From assembly GCF_002873335.1 (NCBI RefSeq), contig NZ_MCUW01000068.1, positions 13,520 to 77,519 on the forward strand: DNA of 64,000 nt, in the 5' to 3' direction. This DNA is from Vibrio sp. 10N.286.49.B1 (GTDB lineage Bacteria > Pseudomonadota > Gammaproteobacteria > Enterobacterales > Vibrionaceae). The notes beneath the pieces were generated by a model. The model was given only the letters and a program-made list of their open reading frames with translations. It did not search any database and was not told the DNA's origin. Every line of letters begins with the position of its first letter. Within the stretch, counting starts at the first letter, position 1. The position numbers and the translations under genes are program-made. Of this stretch, positions 6,929 through 14,593 are shown piece after piece.

Positions 6929-7273
6929 TATCGAAATCTAGAGGAAAAGCCAAATGACCTCCATACCACTTTAGGGTTGTGCGCTGTTCTTATTCGTTAT
7001 TACATGACATAGAACAAAAAGATAGAGAAAACATATAAAACAAAGGTAGTACGGACTTAGTACGTATGACTCGCTTTGAAGCCTGATATAGCTTAAAAGT
7101 GAGTCCAATCGAGCATGGGTGCTATGGAAAGACGGCTTGAATGGAAATCGCTTGTGTTGTCTGGCTTCATCATTGTTTTACCTAAGTTTTTAACCATTCA
7201 AATCCGCTTTGAATATCATGGATATTTCGCCCAAATTCGTCCTGTAGTACCCCTCAAAGAGTAGGACGACGGA
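6929..7273. other. Non-coding stretch right of Qrr copy A
   Basis: I see no convincing gene in these 345 bases. They would hold the promoter of Qrr copy A (minus strand). A direct repeat TAGTACG-gact-TAGTACG-like motif lies at about 7048-7063 and could be an attachment core for the neighbouring integrase remnant, but a second copy was not found in the window. Confidence 0.4.
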
Positions 7274-7628
7274 ATGGCTTCTCTATCAATTGAAAAACGG
7301 CAGCTACAAAGCAACCATCATCGTGAAGAAAAAGCAGGCAATAATACACAGAGAATCGAGAACTTTCAAAAAGAAAGAGCTTGCGAAGACCTATTTCCCT
7401 TATAACTTTGGAAGTGTGACGGCAGGGTTTCAGCGCGTTAGGAATAGTTTAGAGATTGAAGATTTGCGCTACCACGATTTAAGGCGTGAGGGTGCCAGTA
7501 GGCTATTTGAAAAAGGCTACTCTATTGAAGAAGTAGCCCAAGTGACTGGTCATCGGAACTTGAATATTTTGTGGCAAGTTTATACGCAGTTGTTTCCACA
7601 TAAGTTACATAGCAAGAGCTTTGAATGA
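7274..7628 (+). pseudogene. Tyrosine integrase remnant (frameshifted, internally deleted)
   Basis: The gene starts with ATG at 7274 (MASLSIEK...), but the reading frame shifts at about 7290, where the typical N-terminal domain of island integrases continues (NGSYKATIIVKKK...IIHRESRTFKKKELAKT). At about residue 34 it jumps straight into the C-terminal catalytic domain, keeping the HDLRREGASRLFEKG box, the GHRN motif and the final catalytic tyrosine (LWQVYTQL). The core-binding domain and the first catalytic arginine are therefore lost. It probably integrated one of the elements here and is now inactive. It lies between two prophage units, on the strand opposite to their structural genes. Confidence 0.75.
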
Positions 7629-8148
7629 GCTAACCGGCATCTCTGTACAATACAAATCACTTTTTATCGTTTTGCAGCCAAAGGTCACGCTTTTAAACAA
7701 CCAACGGCCACTGTCTTATTTTCACCAAAAATCAAGGTTTTTATTTTTGAAGTGAGCAAAAATAACCCGAATTGCTCGCAAATTAATTTTAAGATATGAC
7801 AACCACTTAGCTGAGTTGTAAGTGGTTACTAACCTTTATATTCCCTTTCGTAAGTTATCCACAGTAATAGCAATTTGTGAACTTGAATTTATTTTGCAGG
7901 GTGCTTATCTTGTACCCAGAAAAACAAAAACAACCATATATAGGGTTTCGGAGGTCAATTATGCATTTAAGATAATAAAAACCCCTAACTAGGTCGCTAG
8001 GGGTAGTGCGACCGTCACATTTACCAAAGTACGATATTACCAGTATCGAAAGGTGAACGTTCAGCTCGACTTGAACAGTAAAAGCTTAACTTCTCCTCCT
8101 TACTTTGGCAAATACAAAAATATCATATTCACTTATGAGGTATTTCTA
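7629..8148. other. Non-coding AT-rich stretch with hairpins and a DnaA box
   Basis: No convincing gene was found in 520 bases. The stretch holds a perfect nine-base stem (AACCACTTA at 7801-7809 pairing with TAAGTGGTT at 7819-7827), a perfect DnaA box TTATCCACA at 7855-7863, and a GAGCAA...TTGCTC inverted repeat near 7753-7779. These are features seen around small replicon origins, but one DnaA box is weak evidence. Confidence 0.4.
7974..8004 (-). terminator. Intrinsic terminator, minus strand
   Basis: The inverted repeat ACCCCTA (7981-7987) and TAGGGGT (7998-8004) is followed on the minus strand by TTTTATT. It would stop leftward transcription coming from the decayed second prophage unit before it reaches the integrase remnant. 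Confidence 0.65.
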
Positions 8149-8409
8149 ATGCCAAAAGACCGAAAAAACACAAAGAAAAGGGGCAACATTGAAGCTTTTC
8201 GTAACAGCATCGTTGCAAAAATATCACTTCGAAGCCCTACGACCACATTCAACTTATCGTTATATTACTCAAAAGCTACAAGACCTAAAAGCAGACATCT
8301 ACAAACTAAAAGGAGCAGTGACGACTCAATAGTAAAAATCGTTTTAATTGGGCTTGGCACAGAAATCCTGAGAGTAGTTTTACACTCACTAGAGTTCCCT
8401 ATAGCTTAA
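8149..8409 (+). CDS. Uncertain small ORF(s), possibly frameshifted
   Basis: An 86-residue frame starts with ATG at 8149 after a GAGG ribosome binding site. Its start is very basic (MPKDRKNTKKRGN) and its end hydrophobic (IVKIVLIGLGTEILRVVLHSL). The overlapping +1 frame from a TTG at 8189 to a stop at 8332 reads more like a natural protein (KLFVTASLQKYHFEALRPHSTYRYITQKLQDLKADIYKLK), with a helical, coiled-coil-like C-terminus. Either two overlapping small genes or one gene broken by frameshifts would explain this. No family was recognised and the call is weak. Confidence 0.3.
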   Translation: MPKDRKNTKKRGNIEAFRNSIVAKISLRSPTTTFNLSLYYSKATRPKSRHLQTKRSSDDSIVKIVLIGLGTEILRVVLHSLEFPIA

Positions 8410-8430
8410 TGCATAGTTGCAGCTAAGTGA

Positions 8431-8466
8431 CGTTGTGGTCAAAACAGACTCTCTTTGACCACAACG
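8431..8466. terminator. Strong hairpin ending the second prophage unit
   Basis: A perfect 13-base stem (CGTTGTGGTCAAA at 8431-8443, TTTGACCACAACG at 8454-8466) with a ten-base loop lies two bases beyond the stop of the last minus-strand gene. There is no clear T-tract, so it may act as a weak terminator or as an mRNA 3' stabiliser. Confidence 0.5.
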
Positions 8467-8467
8467 G

Positions 8468-8641
8468 TTAGCTACATCTAAATACTATTGAGTTTTTTTC
8501 AAGCTCATTCACCTTTTGAATTAGCTTTCCCAGAAGAACATTTGTGTTTCTGATATTCTGCCAAAGCATTCCCAATATCAAAATTTCAGTCGGTTTTAAA
8601 CCCAACTCTGCAAGGACAGGTAATATCGGTAAATCAATCAT
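8468..8641 (-). CDS. Small phage protein, 57 aa, translationally coupled
   Basis: The ATG at 8641 overlaps the stop codon of the preceding gene (ATGA). The product (MIDLPILPVLAELGLKPTEILILGMLWQ...) has a hydrophobic amphipathic N-terminal half and a C-terminal heptad-like helix (NVLLGKLIQKVNELEKN). It is the last gene of a four-gene remnant late operon in the second prophage unit. A similar set of short overlapping genes is usual for phage lysis or virion membrane modules, but no family was recognised. Confidence 0.6.
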   Translation of the reverse strand: MIDLPILPVLAELGLKPTEILILGMLWQNIRNTNVLLGKLIQKVNELEKNSIVFRCS

Positions 8642-8844
8642 TCAGATCCCTTAAACTCATCCCGTATCGCTTCCCACAAGCCAAGCAGTAACGGCGCCAC
8701 TGCGCCAATCACCCCACCCATTTGCACACCGTCAGGCGTAACGCTTGCCGTCAATAACTCAGGGTGACCAGTGACAAGGGCAACACCCGCACCAATTAAC
8801 GCTAACCCTTTTTTTGTTGATGGTTGATTCAAGTCTATTTTCAT
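8638..8844 (-). CDS. Small phage membrane protein, 68 aa
   Basis: The start at 8844 (MKIDLNQPSTKKG) is chosen because the ribosome binding site GGAG lies eight bases upstream; a longer reading to 8868 lacks one. The protein has two hydrophobic, Gly/Ala-rich segments (LALIGAGVALVTG and MGGVIGAVAPLLLGLWEAI) and an acidic tail, a holin- or small virion-protein-like layout. It is coupled to the next gene by an ATGA overlap. It belongs to the late module of the second prophage unit. Confidence 0.65.
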   Translation of the reverse strand: MKIDLNQPSTKKGLALIGAGVALVTGHPELLTASVTPDGVQMGGVIGAVAPLLLGLWEAIRDEFKGSE

Positions 8845-8860
8845 TTGGGTTACTCCTACT

Positions 8861-8950
8861 CTAGCCATTAATACGCTTCCAGATATACGCGCTGATTAAA
8901 GCGGTGAAAATGCCCACCGCGACTCGTTGCATCATTTCTTTTTGATTCAT
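8861..8950 (-). CDS. 29-residue phage membrane peptide
   Basis: The ATG overlaps the TGA stop of the lytic-protein remnant upstream (ATGA). The product MNQKEMMQRVAVGIFTALIS...WKRING is one hydrophobic helix flanked by charged residues. PM2-type phages encode virion membrane proteins of about this size. The gene lies in order with the other overlapping late genes, which supports it despite its length. Confidence 0.5.
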   Translation of the reverse strand: MNQKEMMQRVAVGIFTALISAYIWKRING

Positions 8951-9141
8951 ACCAGGGCGACTCTTTGTTTCGCATCCGGTAGCGAGTAATAGCGCCCGAC
9001 TTCCATAATCGACATAGCGTGAACCAAGCGAGCGAGCAATTCGTTATCGGCTAGGTTGAGCGCGGCGTTTGGTGAGATATTCAATTGCCTTGCCACGAAC
9101 TGCGAGTAATTCGCGGTGTCGTTTTGATTGCTTGGCGCCCA
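8947..9141 (-). pseudogene. C-terminal fragment of a P5-like structural/lytic protein
   Basis: Reading backwards from the TGA at 8947-8949, an open frame WAPSNQNDTANYSQFVARQLNI... up to about 9141 matches the C-terminal part shared by many phage 'structural protein P5'-like muralytic proteins (WAPPxxNDTxxYxxxVSxxLGVxPxxPLNLxDPxxLxxLxxAI). The catalytic N-terminal region is missing: about ten residues upstream of the tryptophan the frame meets a stop codon and non-homologous sequence. It is a deletion remnant of the second prophage unit. The family call is from memory of the conserved pattern. Confidence 0.6.
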
Positions 9142-9180
9142 ACGTCCCCGATGATCTCGTTGGTGCAGTTTAGCTCATAG

Positions 9181-9209
9181 AGTATTTGGCCTATGATAGG
9201 CCAAATACT
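9181..9209. other. Perfect 29-base palindrome, second copy
   Basis: The arms AGTATTTGGCCTAT and ATAGGCCAAATACT are perfectly complementary around a single G. It is the second copy of the palindrome at 3581-3609 and lies likewise between the initiator gene (here a remnant) and the late genes. A half copy (ATTTGGCCTATGAT) occurs at 15165-15178. Confidence 0.65.
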
Positions 9210-9212
9210 TAA

Positions 9213-9470
9213 TCGTTCTAATTTTGTTTCGACTCATAGTCAACTCACACACCGTTGGCAAACTGGCAGTGCAACCATTAGTTAGAGGAGGCCGCGGCTT
9301 TTCTTCAGACTGAGTTCTATCTTGTTTGCTCCGGTGTTTTACAACCAATCTCGTTGTGTTTACTTTCACCGAATCTTCTAAGGCAATAGCAAGATCCTAA
9401 TACAGTTCATCTGGGTTACCTGGTTCCTTACTGAAACGAATGTATCGTGAATTGATTGCAGGGCGAGGCA
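9213..9470 (-). pseudogene. Decayed rolling-circle initiator remnant
   Basis: Two blocks of this stretch can be aligned by eye with the intact initiator gene. Bases 9219-9320 correspond to about 3916-4040 (shared CACCGTTGGC and GGTTTGCTC-like segments) and 9400-9450 to about 4908-4960. About 1.5 kb of the gene is missing and frames are broken. It shows that a second prophage of the same family once stood here. Confidence 0.65.
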
Positions 9471-9483
9471 TCACCGCGCTTGA

Positions 9484-9543
9484 AAAGAAAGAAATATAAG
9501 GGACCGGTTTTGGGCCGCCGGTGAGGTGATAGTGTCAGGATAA
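9484..9543 (+). pseudogene. 3' end of a second S24-type repressor gene
   Basis: This segment aligns without large gaps to the last 60 or so bases of the intact repressor gene (about 6757-6815), sharing CGGTGAGGTG and the A-rich stretch that follows the stop. It is fused to the initiator remnant by a deletion. Its value is that it places Qrr copy B at exactly the same position relative to the repressor as copy A. Confidence 0.6.
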
Positions 9544-9550
9544 AGAATCT

Positions 9551-9656
9551 AAAAAAAACCAGTTACCAAGGCGGTAACTGGTCAATAAATTGATGTGAAC
9601 AAAGTTATTCACTAACAACGTCAGTTGGCTAGGTGACCCTCGGCTTAAAAAGGGTC
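9551..9656 (-). ncRNA. Qrr-family small RNA, copy B (at decayed prophage)
   Basis: On the minus strand this element carries the same parts as copy A: 5' stem GACCCT/AGGGTC, the core CTAGCCAACTGACGTTGTTA (identical), a GTGAA/TTCAC stem, and a terminator hairpin (ACCAGTTACC/GGTAACTGGT, 9558-9582) with an eight-base U-tract, the best of the three. No GG-N10-GC sigma-54 promoter is seen at the expected distance. A TCATGTAAATT stretch at about 9664-9674, shared with copy C, could be a sigma-70-type -10 region. The RNA has been kept intact while the prophage around it decayed, which argues for selection. Confidence 0.85.
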
Positions 9657-9896
9657 ATCTACGAATTTACATGACAACAAGACAATTAACCACACTACTT
9701 TTGTGGTATTTACTTTTCTTTTTCAGACACTTGATATCAATAATCTACAGCCTATCTTGCATCCGGTAGGGCGTGATATCACCAATATCACACACGGTGA
9801 GCGAACAAGTCACTATCAGAAAATGGATTACTGATATTATTCCAGCAATCCATTACCTAAGATTCTAGGTTTCCCCTCATAAAGAATGTTCAACTC

Positions 9897-10817
9897 TTAT
9901 GCAGATACGGTATTCATGGCAGCCTCATTAATTTTATTTCTTAGCCAAACAATCGATGGATCACGATTTCTCGATGTTGACCAATGTACACCGACCTCAA
10001 TTTCTTGTTCAAGGAAACTATTACTTAGTACTTTTAACTTATATAAGTCTGCGTTTTCAACGGCCATTTTTCTAGTAAACACAACCAAATTATCACCATA
10101 TCTGATTGACGATAATAGCCCCCAATAACTTGCGACCTGTCTTTTAACTTGCCTTTTTTTTAACAATTCTACTGTCGCATTAGAAAAACTCTCAAAAGAC
10201 TTATCATTGTCAGAGAGGCTTGAAAGCGTAATGTGATGATGATTTAAGAATTCACTTTCAAGTATCCGACTTCCAGAAAAATCAGGATGATTACTCCTGC
10301 AGACCACCACCAATTCATCCTTATAAATCACCTGTGATTTGATGAAAGGTTCCGTTTTTATCGACCCTTCGATTGAGACATCAATAATCCCCTGCCTCAA
10401 CATATCTCTCGTCTTTTTAGCGCTATGATCATCCACGTAAATAGTGATATTTGGCGCCTCTTTTTCAACCAACCTAAAAAGCTCTGGTATTAAAGAGTGT
10501 TCAAATAGACTCATGGTTGATATTTTGAACACTCGCTTGCTTGAAGCGGGATCAAATCGAGTTTTTGTTGCTGATAGCATGTCTAGCTTTAATATTACAT
10601 CTGCAATATCTGGGTATATTTCTAAAGCAAATGGGGTTGGCCTAACACCTGATTTTTCCCTAATAAAAAGAGGATCATTATAAATATCCCGCAACTTAGA
10701 AATACTCTGACTGACTGACGGCTGGCTAATACCTAATCTCTTCGCTACTTTCGTATACTTTCGCTCCTCTACCACAGCAGCAAAAATAGCTAATAAGTGA
10801 TATTCATTAAATTTCAT
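9897..10817 (-). CDS. LysR-family transcriptional regulator
   Basis: The start at 10817 (MKFNEYHLLAIFAAVVEE) places the winged helix-turn-helix at residues about 5-62 with the typical 'KVAKRLGISQPSVSQSISKLRDIYNDPLFIR' signature; longer readings lack a ribosome binding site. The rest (306 residues in all) is a type-2 periplasmic-binding-like effector domain. The sequence resembles the LeuO/NodD-like branch of LysR proteins. It is divergent from the large lipoprotein gene with 142 bases between them, the usual layout for a LysR protein and its target. The ligand is unknown. Confidence 0.8.
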   Translation of the reverse strand: MKFNEYHLLAIFAAVVEERKYTKVAKRLGISQPSVSQSISKLRDIYNDPLFIREKSGVRPTPFALEIYPDIADVILKLDMLSATKTRFDPASSKRVFKISTMSLFEHSLIPELFRLVEKEAPNITIYVDDHSAKKTRDMLRQGIIDVSIEGSIKTEPFIKSQVIYKDELVVVCRSNHPDFSGSRILESEFLNHHHITLSSLSDNDKSFESFSNATVELLKKRQVKRQVASYWGLLSSIRYGDNLVVFTRKMAVENADLYKLKVLSNSFLEQEIEVGVHWSTSRNRDPSIVWLRNKINEAAMNTVSA

Positions 10818-10959
10818 GGTTCTCATTAGGATATAAAGATTTTTATATCTAATAGTACCAGATTTTATTCTCAAAAAAGTACACTTCATGAGTTTAATAT
10901 CTTAATTACAATAATTTAAATAAAGCACAATAATTTTAAATACGAAGGACGTCCGAGTA

Positions 10960-13900
10960 ATGAAAAAAATCAGCTTGCTAGCAGCAGCGATTACAGTGGT
11001 TTTAACGGGTTGTGGAAGCGATGATTCAAGCTCTTCTAGTACCCCAATAAGCACATCGTTCACTATCACCGCAATTGATGGGTACCTATATAGAGCTAAT
11101 GTCTATACCGGTGATAACTGTGACCAATTTATTGACCAGACTAACCAAGAAGGTCAACTGACACTAACTAATGAAACCATTAACAAAAAAGTTTGTATTA
11201 AAGCCGTAGCCGGTGAAACTATTGATATGACTCGTGGTGTCGTTGTTGATGACTTTGCACTTGCGGCACCTGAAAATTCTGGTCAATCCATTATTGTTAG
11301 TCCGATGACGAATCTGGTTGTTGAGCAAATCAATTTAGCAAGTGCAAGCAATATTGAAGTGACACAAGAAGAAGCGGAACAAGCTGTAATTGATTCTTTC
11401 AATACCCACGAAGATGTTATTTATACACATGAAGATATCTTTGGTGATTATATTGATGCAGCTGACGGTGAAGGTAAAGAGACCGAAAAGGCGAAAACCA
11501 TTAATATTGTAGGTGAAGCTTTAGTTGATAATAATGATGTGCTTGAGGTAAATGATCAACTACAAGTCATTTATGATATTTCAGAAGAAACATCGCATAT
11601 TATTGCCGATGAAGAACAAGCGTTAGACAATAGTTACGCGCCTGTTATTGAAACCGGTGAGAATGGTTATGTTGGCATCATTCCAAATAATCGCCCAGTA
11701 ACAAAAGAAGTTAGTAAACCAAAGACTATCGATTTAGGGACTTCACTTAACTATGCGCTAGACACGTTATTTATTGATAATAATGGTGATGATTTAAGTT
11801 ACACCGTCGATGCCTCAGAAGCCGCTGGCGCCGCTATTACTACAAACACGTCGATGCTGACTATTACCCCCACTTTAGCAGGAACTTATGATGTATTAGC
11901 GTATGCATCTGATGAAGTATCTCGCTCTTACCCGTTAGTGCTAAAAGTCACAGCCGTTACACCAAATACCGCACCAATTTTGAATGAACAAAATACCTTG
12001 CAAGCGGATCTTGATGCTCTAGGGCTGACAGCAACAGTAAGCACCGATGAACGATTGTCGATTAGTGGCTTATTTACAGATGCTGATAACGATCCTCTGA
12101 TTTATGCTGTCACCGACGTGACAGAAAGTGGCTTGAGTATCAACGTAAACAACGCCAATACTGAACTGCATGTTATTGGCACCCCAAGCCAAGAAGGAGC
12201 ATTCACATTTGATATAACCGCTTATGATGGTGTTCACTCAGCAGTGAGCCAGACCTTTACTCTCAATGTTACCAAAGCGCCAAATACTCCCCCTATATTA
12301 GAGCCTACTCAGCACCAACGTGTGGCTGATGATCTAACCGCGCTTGAATTGCGAGTCGGTACTGCTGTTAATGGGTATATTAACATTGAGCAACTGTTTA
12401 GCGATGATGATGAATTAACACTCACTGTACAAGACAAGATCGCTGGCGTCGAAACCAATATCGATGGTGCTATTCTCACCCTATTAGGCACACCGACAGA
12501 ACAAGGCAATCAAGGTTATCCTGCTTTAGACATCACTGCTGATGATGGCGTAAATACTCCTGTATCTGCCTATTTTGACATATTTGTTGCTGAAGAGGAC
12601 AACGTTGATCCGGTAGACCCTGTTACACCAGCCCCTACCCCACTCTTTGAAGAGAAACACTTTATTGGTGGCTATTGGCGTATGGGTGAGATTGGCGAAG
12701 ATATCGGCCTGGAACACGATTTTAACGGTGACCTAGAAATGGGTTGGGCCTCATTGCTGAAAGAACAAGAACAGCACTATTTTTGTTGGGACAAGAGTCT
12801 TGATATCCAAACCCCAGAGCAACTTGAAGAGTTAGAAACACCAGAAAACAAAAAGCTGATAATCAACCCAAACAGTGAGGATTGCAGGCCTGTCGATATC
12901 CAACCTGATGGCACATTATTGGGCGAAGGTAAGATTTACACCCCAGTCTACACCTCAGAAAAAGATGGTGACTATCAGATTGTGTTTGAAATTGAAGGCG
13001 ACTTGTACTGGTTAGATTCCACCCAAGATTTACCATTTACGGCAATGTTACCTGTCCCACCAATGGATAAAACGGTTTATCAGAGTATTGATTGGACCGA
13101 AGGTTCTGGTGTTGAGGTACTCCTACGTAGTGCAGATTTTACCGTTAACGAACAGAATATTTATGCCTCAGACGTAACAAAGTCTGGAACATTTTTCGGA
13201 CGTGAACTCGATGTCAATGACCCGTTAATTTGGATCGGCACCTGGGAGATTTCCAAACCAGGAGAGGATCAAGAGCTATTGAGCTATGACGCACATCACG
13301 CTGCTAGCTACGAACAGCGCTATATGCGCCAATTTAATGGTGGAGAGTTGAGCATTCTTGTTGCACAGCATGGTGACGAAGTTGGTGAAAAAGTAGATAT
13401 CGTATTAGAGTCGAACGATCTAGCTTTATTACGACGTATCAATGCAGTATGGGACCCACAACCTGCGCAACCAACCCCTCTTAATCCAAGCCTACTCGAA
13501 GGGAAGACGTTCTATTTTACTGAAAATGGCGCCGCTACAGGTGGTGGCGAGTCCTTAAAACATCATGTTGTATGGTGTGATGCCGTCAAGTTTGAAGACG
13601 GTAATTATTATTTTAGTCAACGTAATCCGTCGAACAGAACGGCCTGCCCAACAGACGCGGATCTCCTTGACGAAGGCTCGTACTCCATTGATGAGGAAAA
13701 TTCACGCTTAGTTGTTAAGAATGGTATTAACTCCGCAACTCATACCGTCATTGGGGATGCGAGTGACATCTCACAAGGTGCGCTTTCTGTCATATCTAAC
13801 GGTGAACGCTACACCTACTTCACAGATAAAAGCTCTGTTGAAGACCGTTTGGATGCCAAATCCAGCACCAATGGTGAGGCAAGTAATAGCTTTGGCTTCT

Positions 13901-14241
13901 ACTTACCTACGGAGCAAATGAACCACTCTCAACTGGGTAAAATCAGCATCAGTTTGACGCCGTTTAATGCAAATATAACGTTTGAGAAAGAAATCGATGG
14001 TGATGAGATGAGTTGTGAAATAATTCATGACTACTTTGACGGTTTTTGGTTAAGCTCTGGCGATAGCGCTAATTATGAGTGGGAATGTAGTCGCGATATT
14101 CAAGGCATTGTTTCAGTTAACATCCCAAGCAGGTTTGCATTGGATACCAATACTGTATACAGCGTAATTGGCACTTCAGAAAATAAGTATCAAGAATCCA
14201 TAAAATACAGCATTCACTGGGATGAAACATTAGCGGATTAA
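10960..14241 (+). CDS. Large secreted lipoprotein with cadherin-like repeats
   Basis: The 1,093-residue product begins with a lipoprotein signal peptide ending in the lipobox LTGC (cysteine 18) followed by Gly-Ser, which favours outer-membrane sorting, and a Ser-rich linker. Residues about 240-550 hold three tandem Ig/cadherin-like beta domains, each with an 'N-x-APILxxQ ... FTDADNDPL-like ... FDITAYDGV' pattern. The C-terminal half (about 560-1093) is a Trp-, Asp- and Cys-containing beta-rich region that I do not recognise. Such proteins are usually surface adhesins or substrate-binding proteins. It has an AAGGA ribosome binding site and a terminator downstream. The divergent LysR gene probably controls it. 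It lies between two Qrr copies, so it may be island cargo. Confidence 0.75.
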   Translation: MKKISLLAAAITVVLTGCGSDDSSSSSTPISTSFTITAIDGYLYRANVYTGDNCDQFIDQTNQEGQLTLTNETINKKVCIKAVAGETIDMTRGVVVDDFALAAPENSGQSIIVSPMTNLVVEQINLASASNIEVTQEEAEQAVIDSFNTHEDVIYTHEDIFGDYIDAADGEGKETEKAKTINIVGEALVDNNDVLEVNDQLQVIYDISEETSHIIADEEQALDNSYAPVIETGENGYVGIIPNNRPVTKEVSKPKTIDLGTSLNYALDTLFIDNNGDDLSYTVDASEAAGAAITTNTSMLTITPTLAGTYDVLAYASDEVSRSYPLVLKVTAVTPNTAPILNEQNTLQADLDALGLTATVSTDERLSISGLFTDADNDPLIYAVTDVTESGLSINVNNANTELHVIGTPSQEGAFTFDITAYDGVHSAVSQTFTLNVTKAPNTPPILEPTQHQRVADDLTALELRVGTAVNGYINIEQLFSDDDELTLTVQDKIAGVETNIDGAILTLLGTPTEQGNQGYPALDITADDGVNTPVSAYFDIFVAEEDNVDPVDPVTPAPTPLFEEKHFIGGYWRMGEIGEDIGLEHDFNGDLEMGWASLLKEQEQHYFCWDKSLDIQTPEQLEELETPENKKLIINPNSEDCRPVDIQPDGTLLGEGKIYTPVYTSEKDGDYQIVFEIEGDLYWLDSTQDLPFTAMLPVPPMDKTVYQSIDWTEGSGVEVLLRSADFTVNEQNIYASDVTKSGTFFGRELDVNDPLIWIGTWEISKPGEDQELLSYDAHHAASYEQRYMRQFNGGELSILVAQHGDEVGEKVDIVLESNDLALLRRINAVWDPQPAQPTPLNPSLLEGKTFYFTENGAATGGGESLKHHVVWCDAVKFEDGNYYFSQRNPSNRTACPTDADLLDEGSYSIDEENSRLVVKNGINSATHTVIGDASDISQGALSVISNGERYTYFTDKSSVEDRLDAKSSTNGEASNSFGFYLPTEQMNHSQLGKISISLTPFNANITFEKEIDGDEMSCEIIHDYFDGFWLSSGDSANYEWECSRDIQGIVSVNIPSRFALDTNTVYSVIGTSENKYQESIKYSIHWDETLAD

Positions 14242-14277
14242 TTCGGTCTACTAGACGTGATGCTTTGATAAATATAG

Positions 14278-14300
14278 AGCCCTGCAGTGCAGGGCTTTTG
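14278..14300 (+). terminator. Intrinsic terminator of the lipoprotein gene
   Basis: AGCCCTGC and GCAGGGCT pair around a three-base loop and are followed by TTTT, 37 bases after the stop codon. Confidence 0.8.
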
Positions 14301-14593
14301 GGTCATACCTTCGCTCTATTTTCAACTAAGTGATAGCCAAGCGCACCAAGATGCTCAATCTACTGGCCATGCTGCCCCTTTTTGACGACACGTTAAGTTT
14401 GAGTGTTCTAATGTGTATACACATTAAGAGTATTTGAGTATCTCATTCGGAATACCATAACGATAATGATCCCATGATAGTGTCGCTGCCAACTTAGTGA
14501 TGGGACATTGCTACGCATCCGCTTTAGCAAGTAGAACTGACCATTACGCAGAACTCTAAAAGCATAACGATCGTTTGCCTTGGGAAAGAATAA
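14301..14593. other. Non-coding stretch, possible mobile-element scar
   Basis: No gene is supported. At about 14487-14503 the sequence GCTGCCAACTTAGTGAT closely resembles the terminal inverted repeat of IS1 (GCTGCCAACTTACTGAT), but no transposase reading frame is nearby. A few bases before Qrr copy C (about 14575-14598) resemble the end of the prophage repressor gene, which hints at a third eroded unit. Confidence 0.35.

Noticed and set aside
7855..7863. Replication origin based on the DnaA box
   Set aside because: Only one perfect box was seen, without an AT-rich unwinding element or a cluster of further boxes; a chance match is likely.
10960..14241. Lipoprotein as a phage tail or spike protein
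   Set aside because: It has a bacterial lipobox, its own LysR regulator and terminator, and no link to the phage operons.
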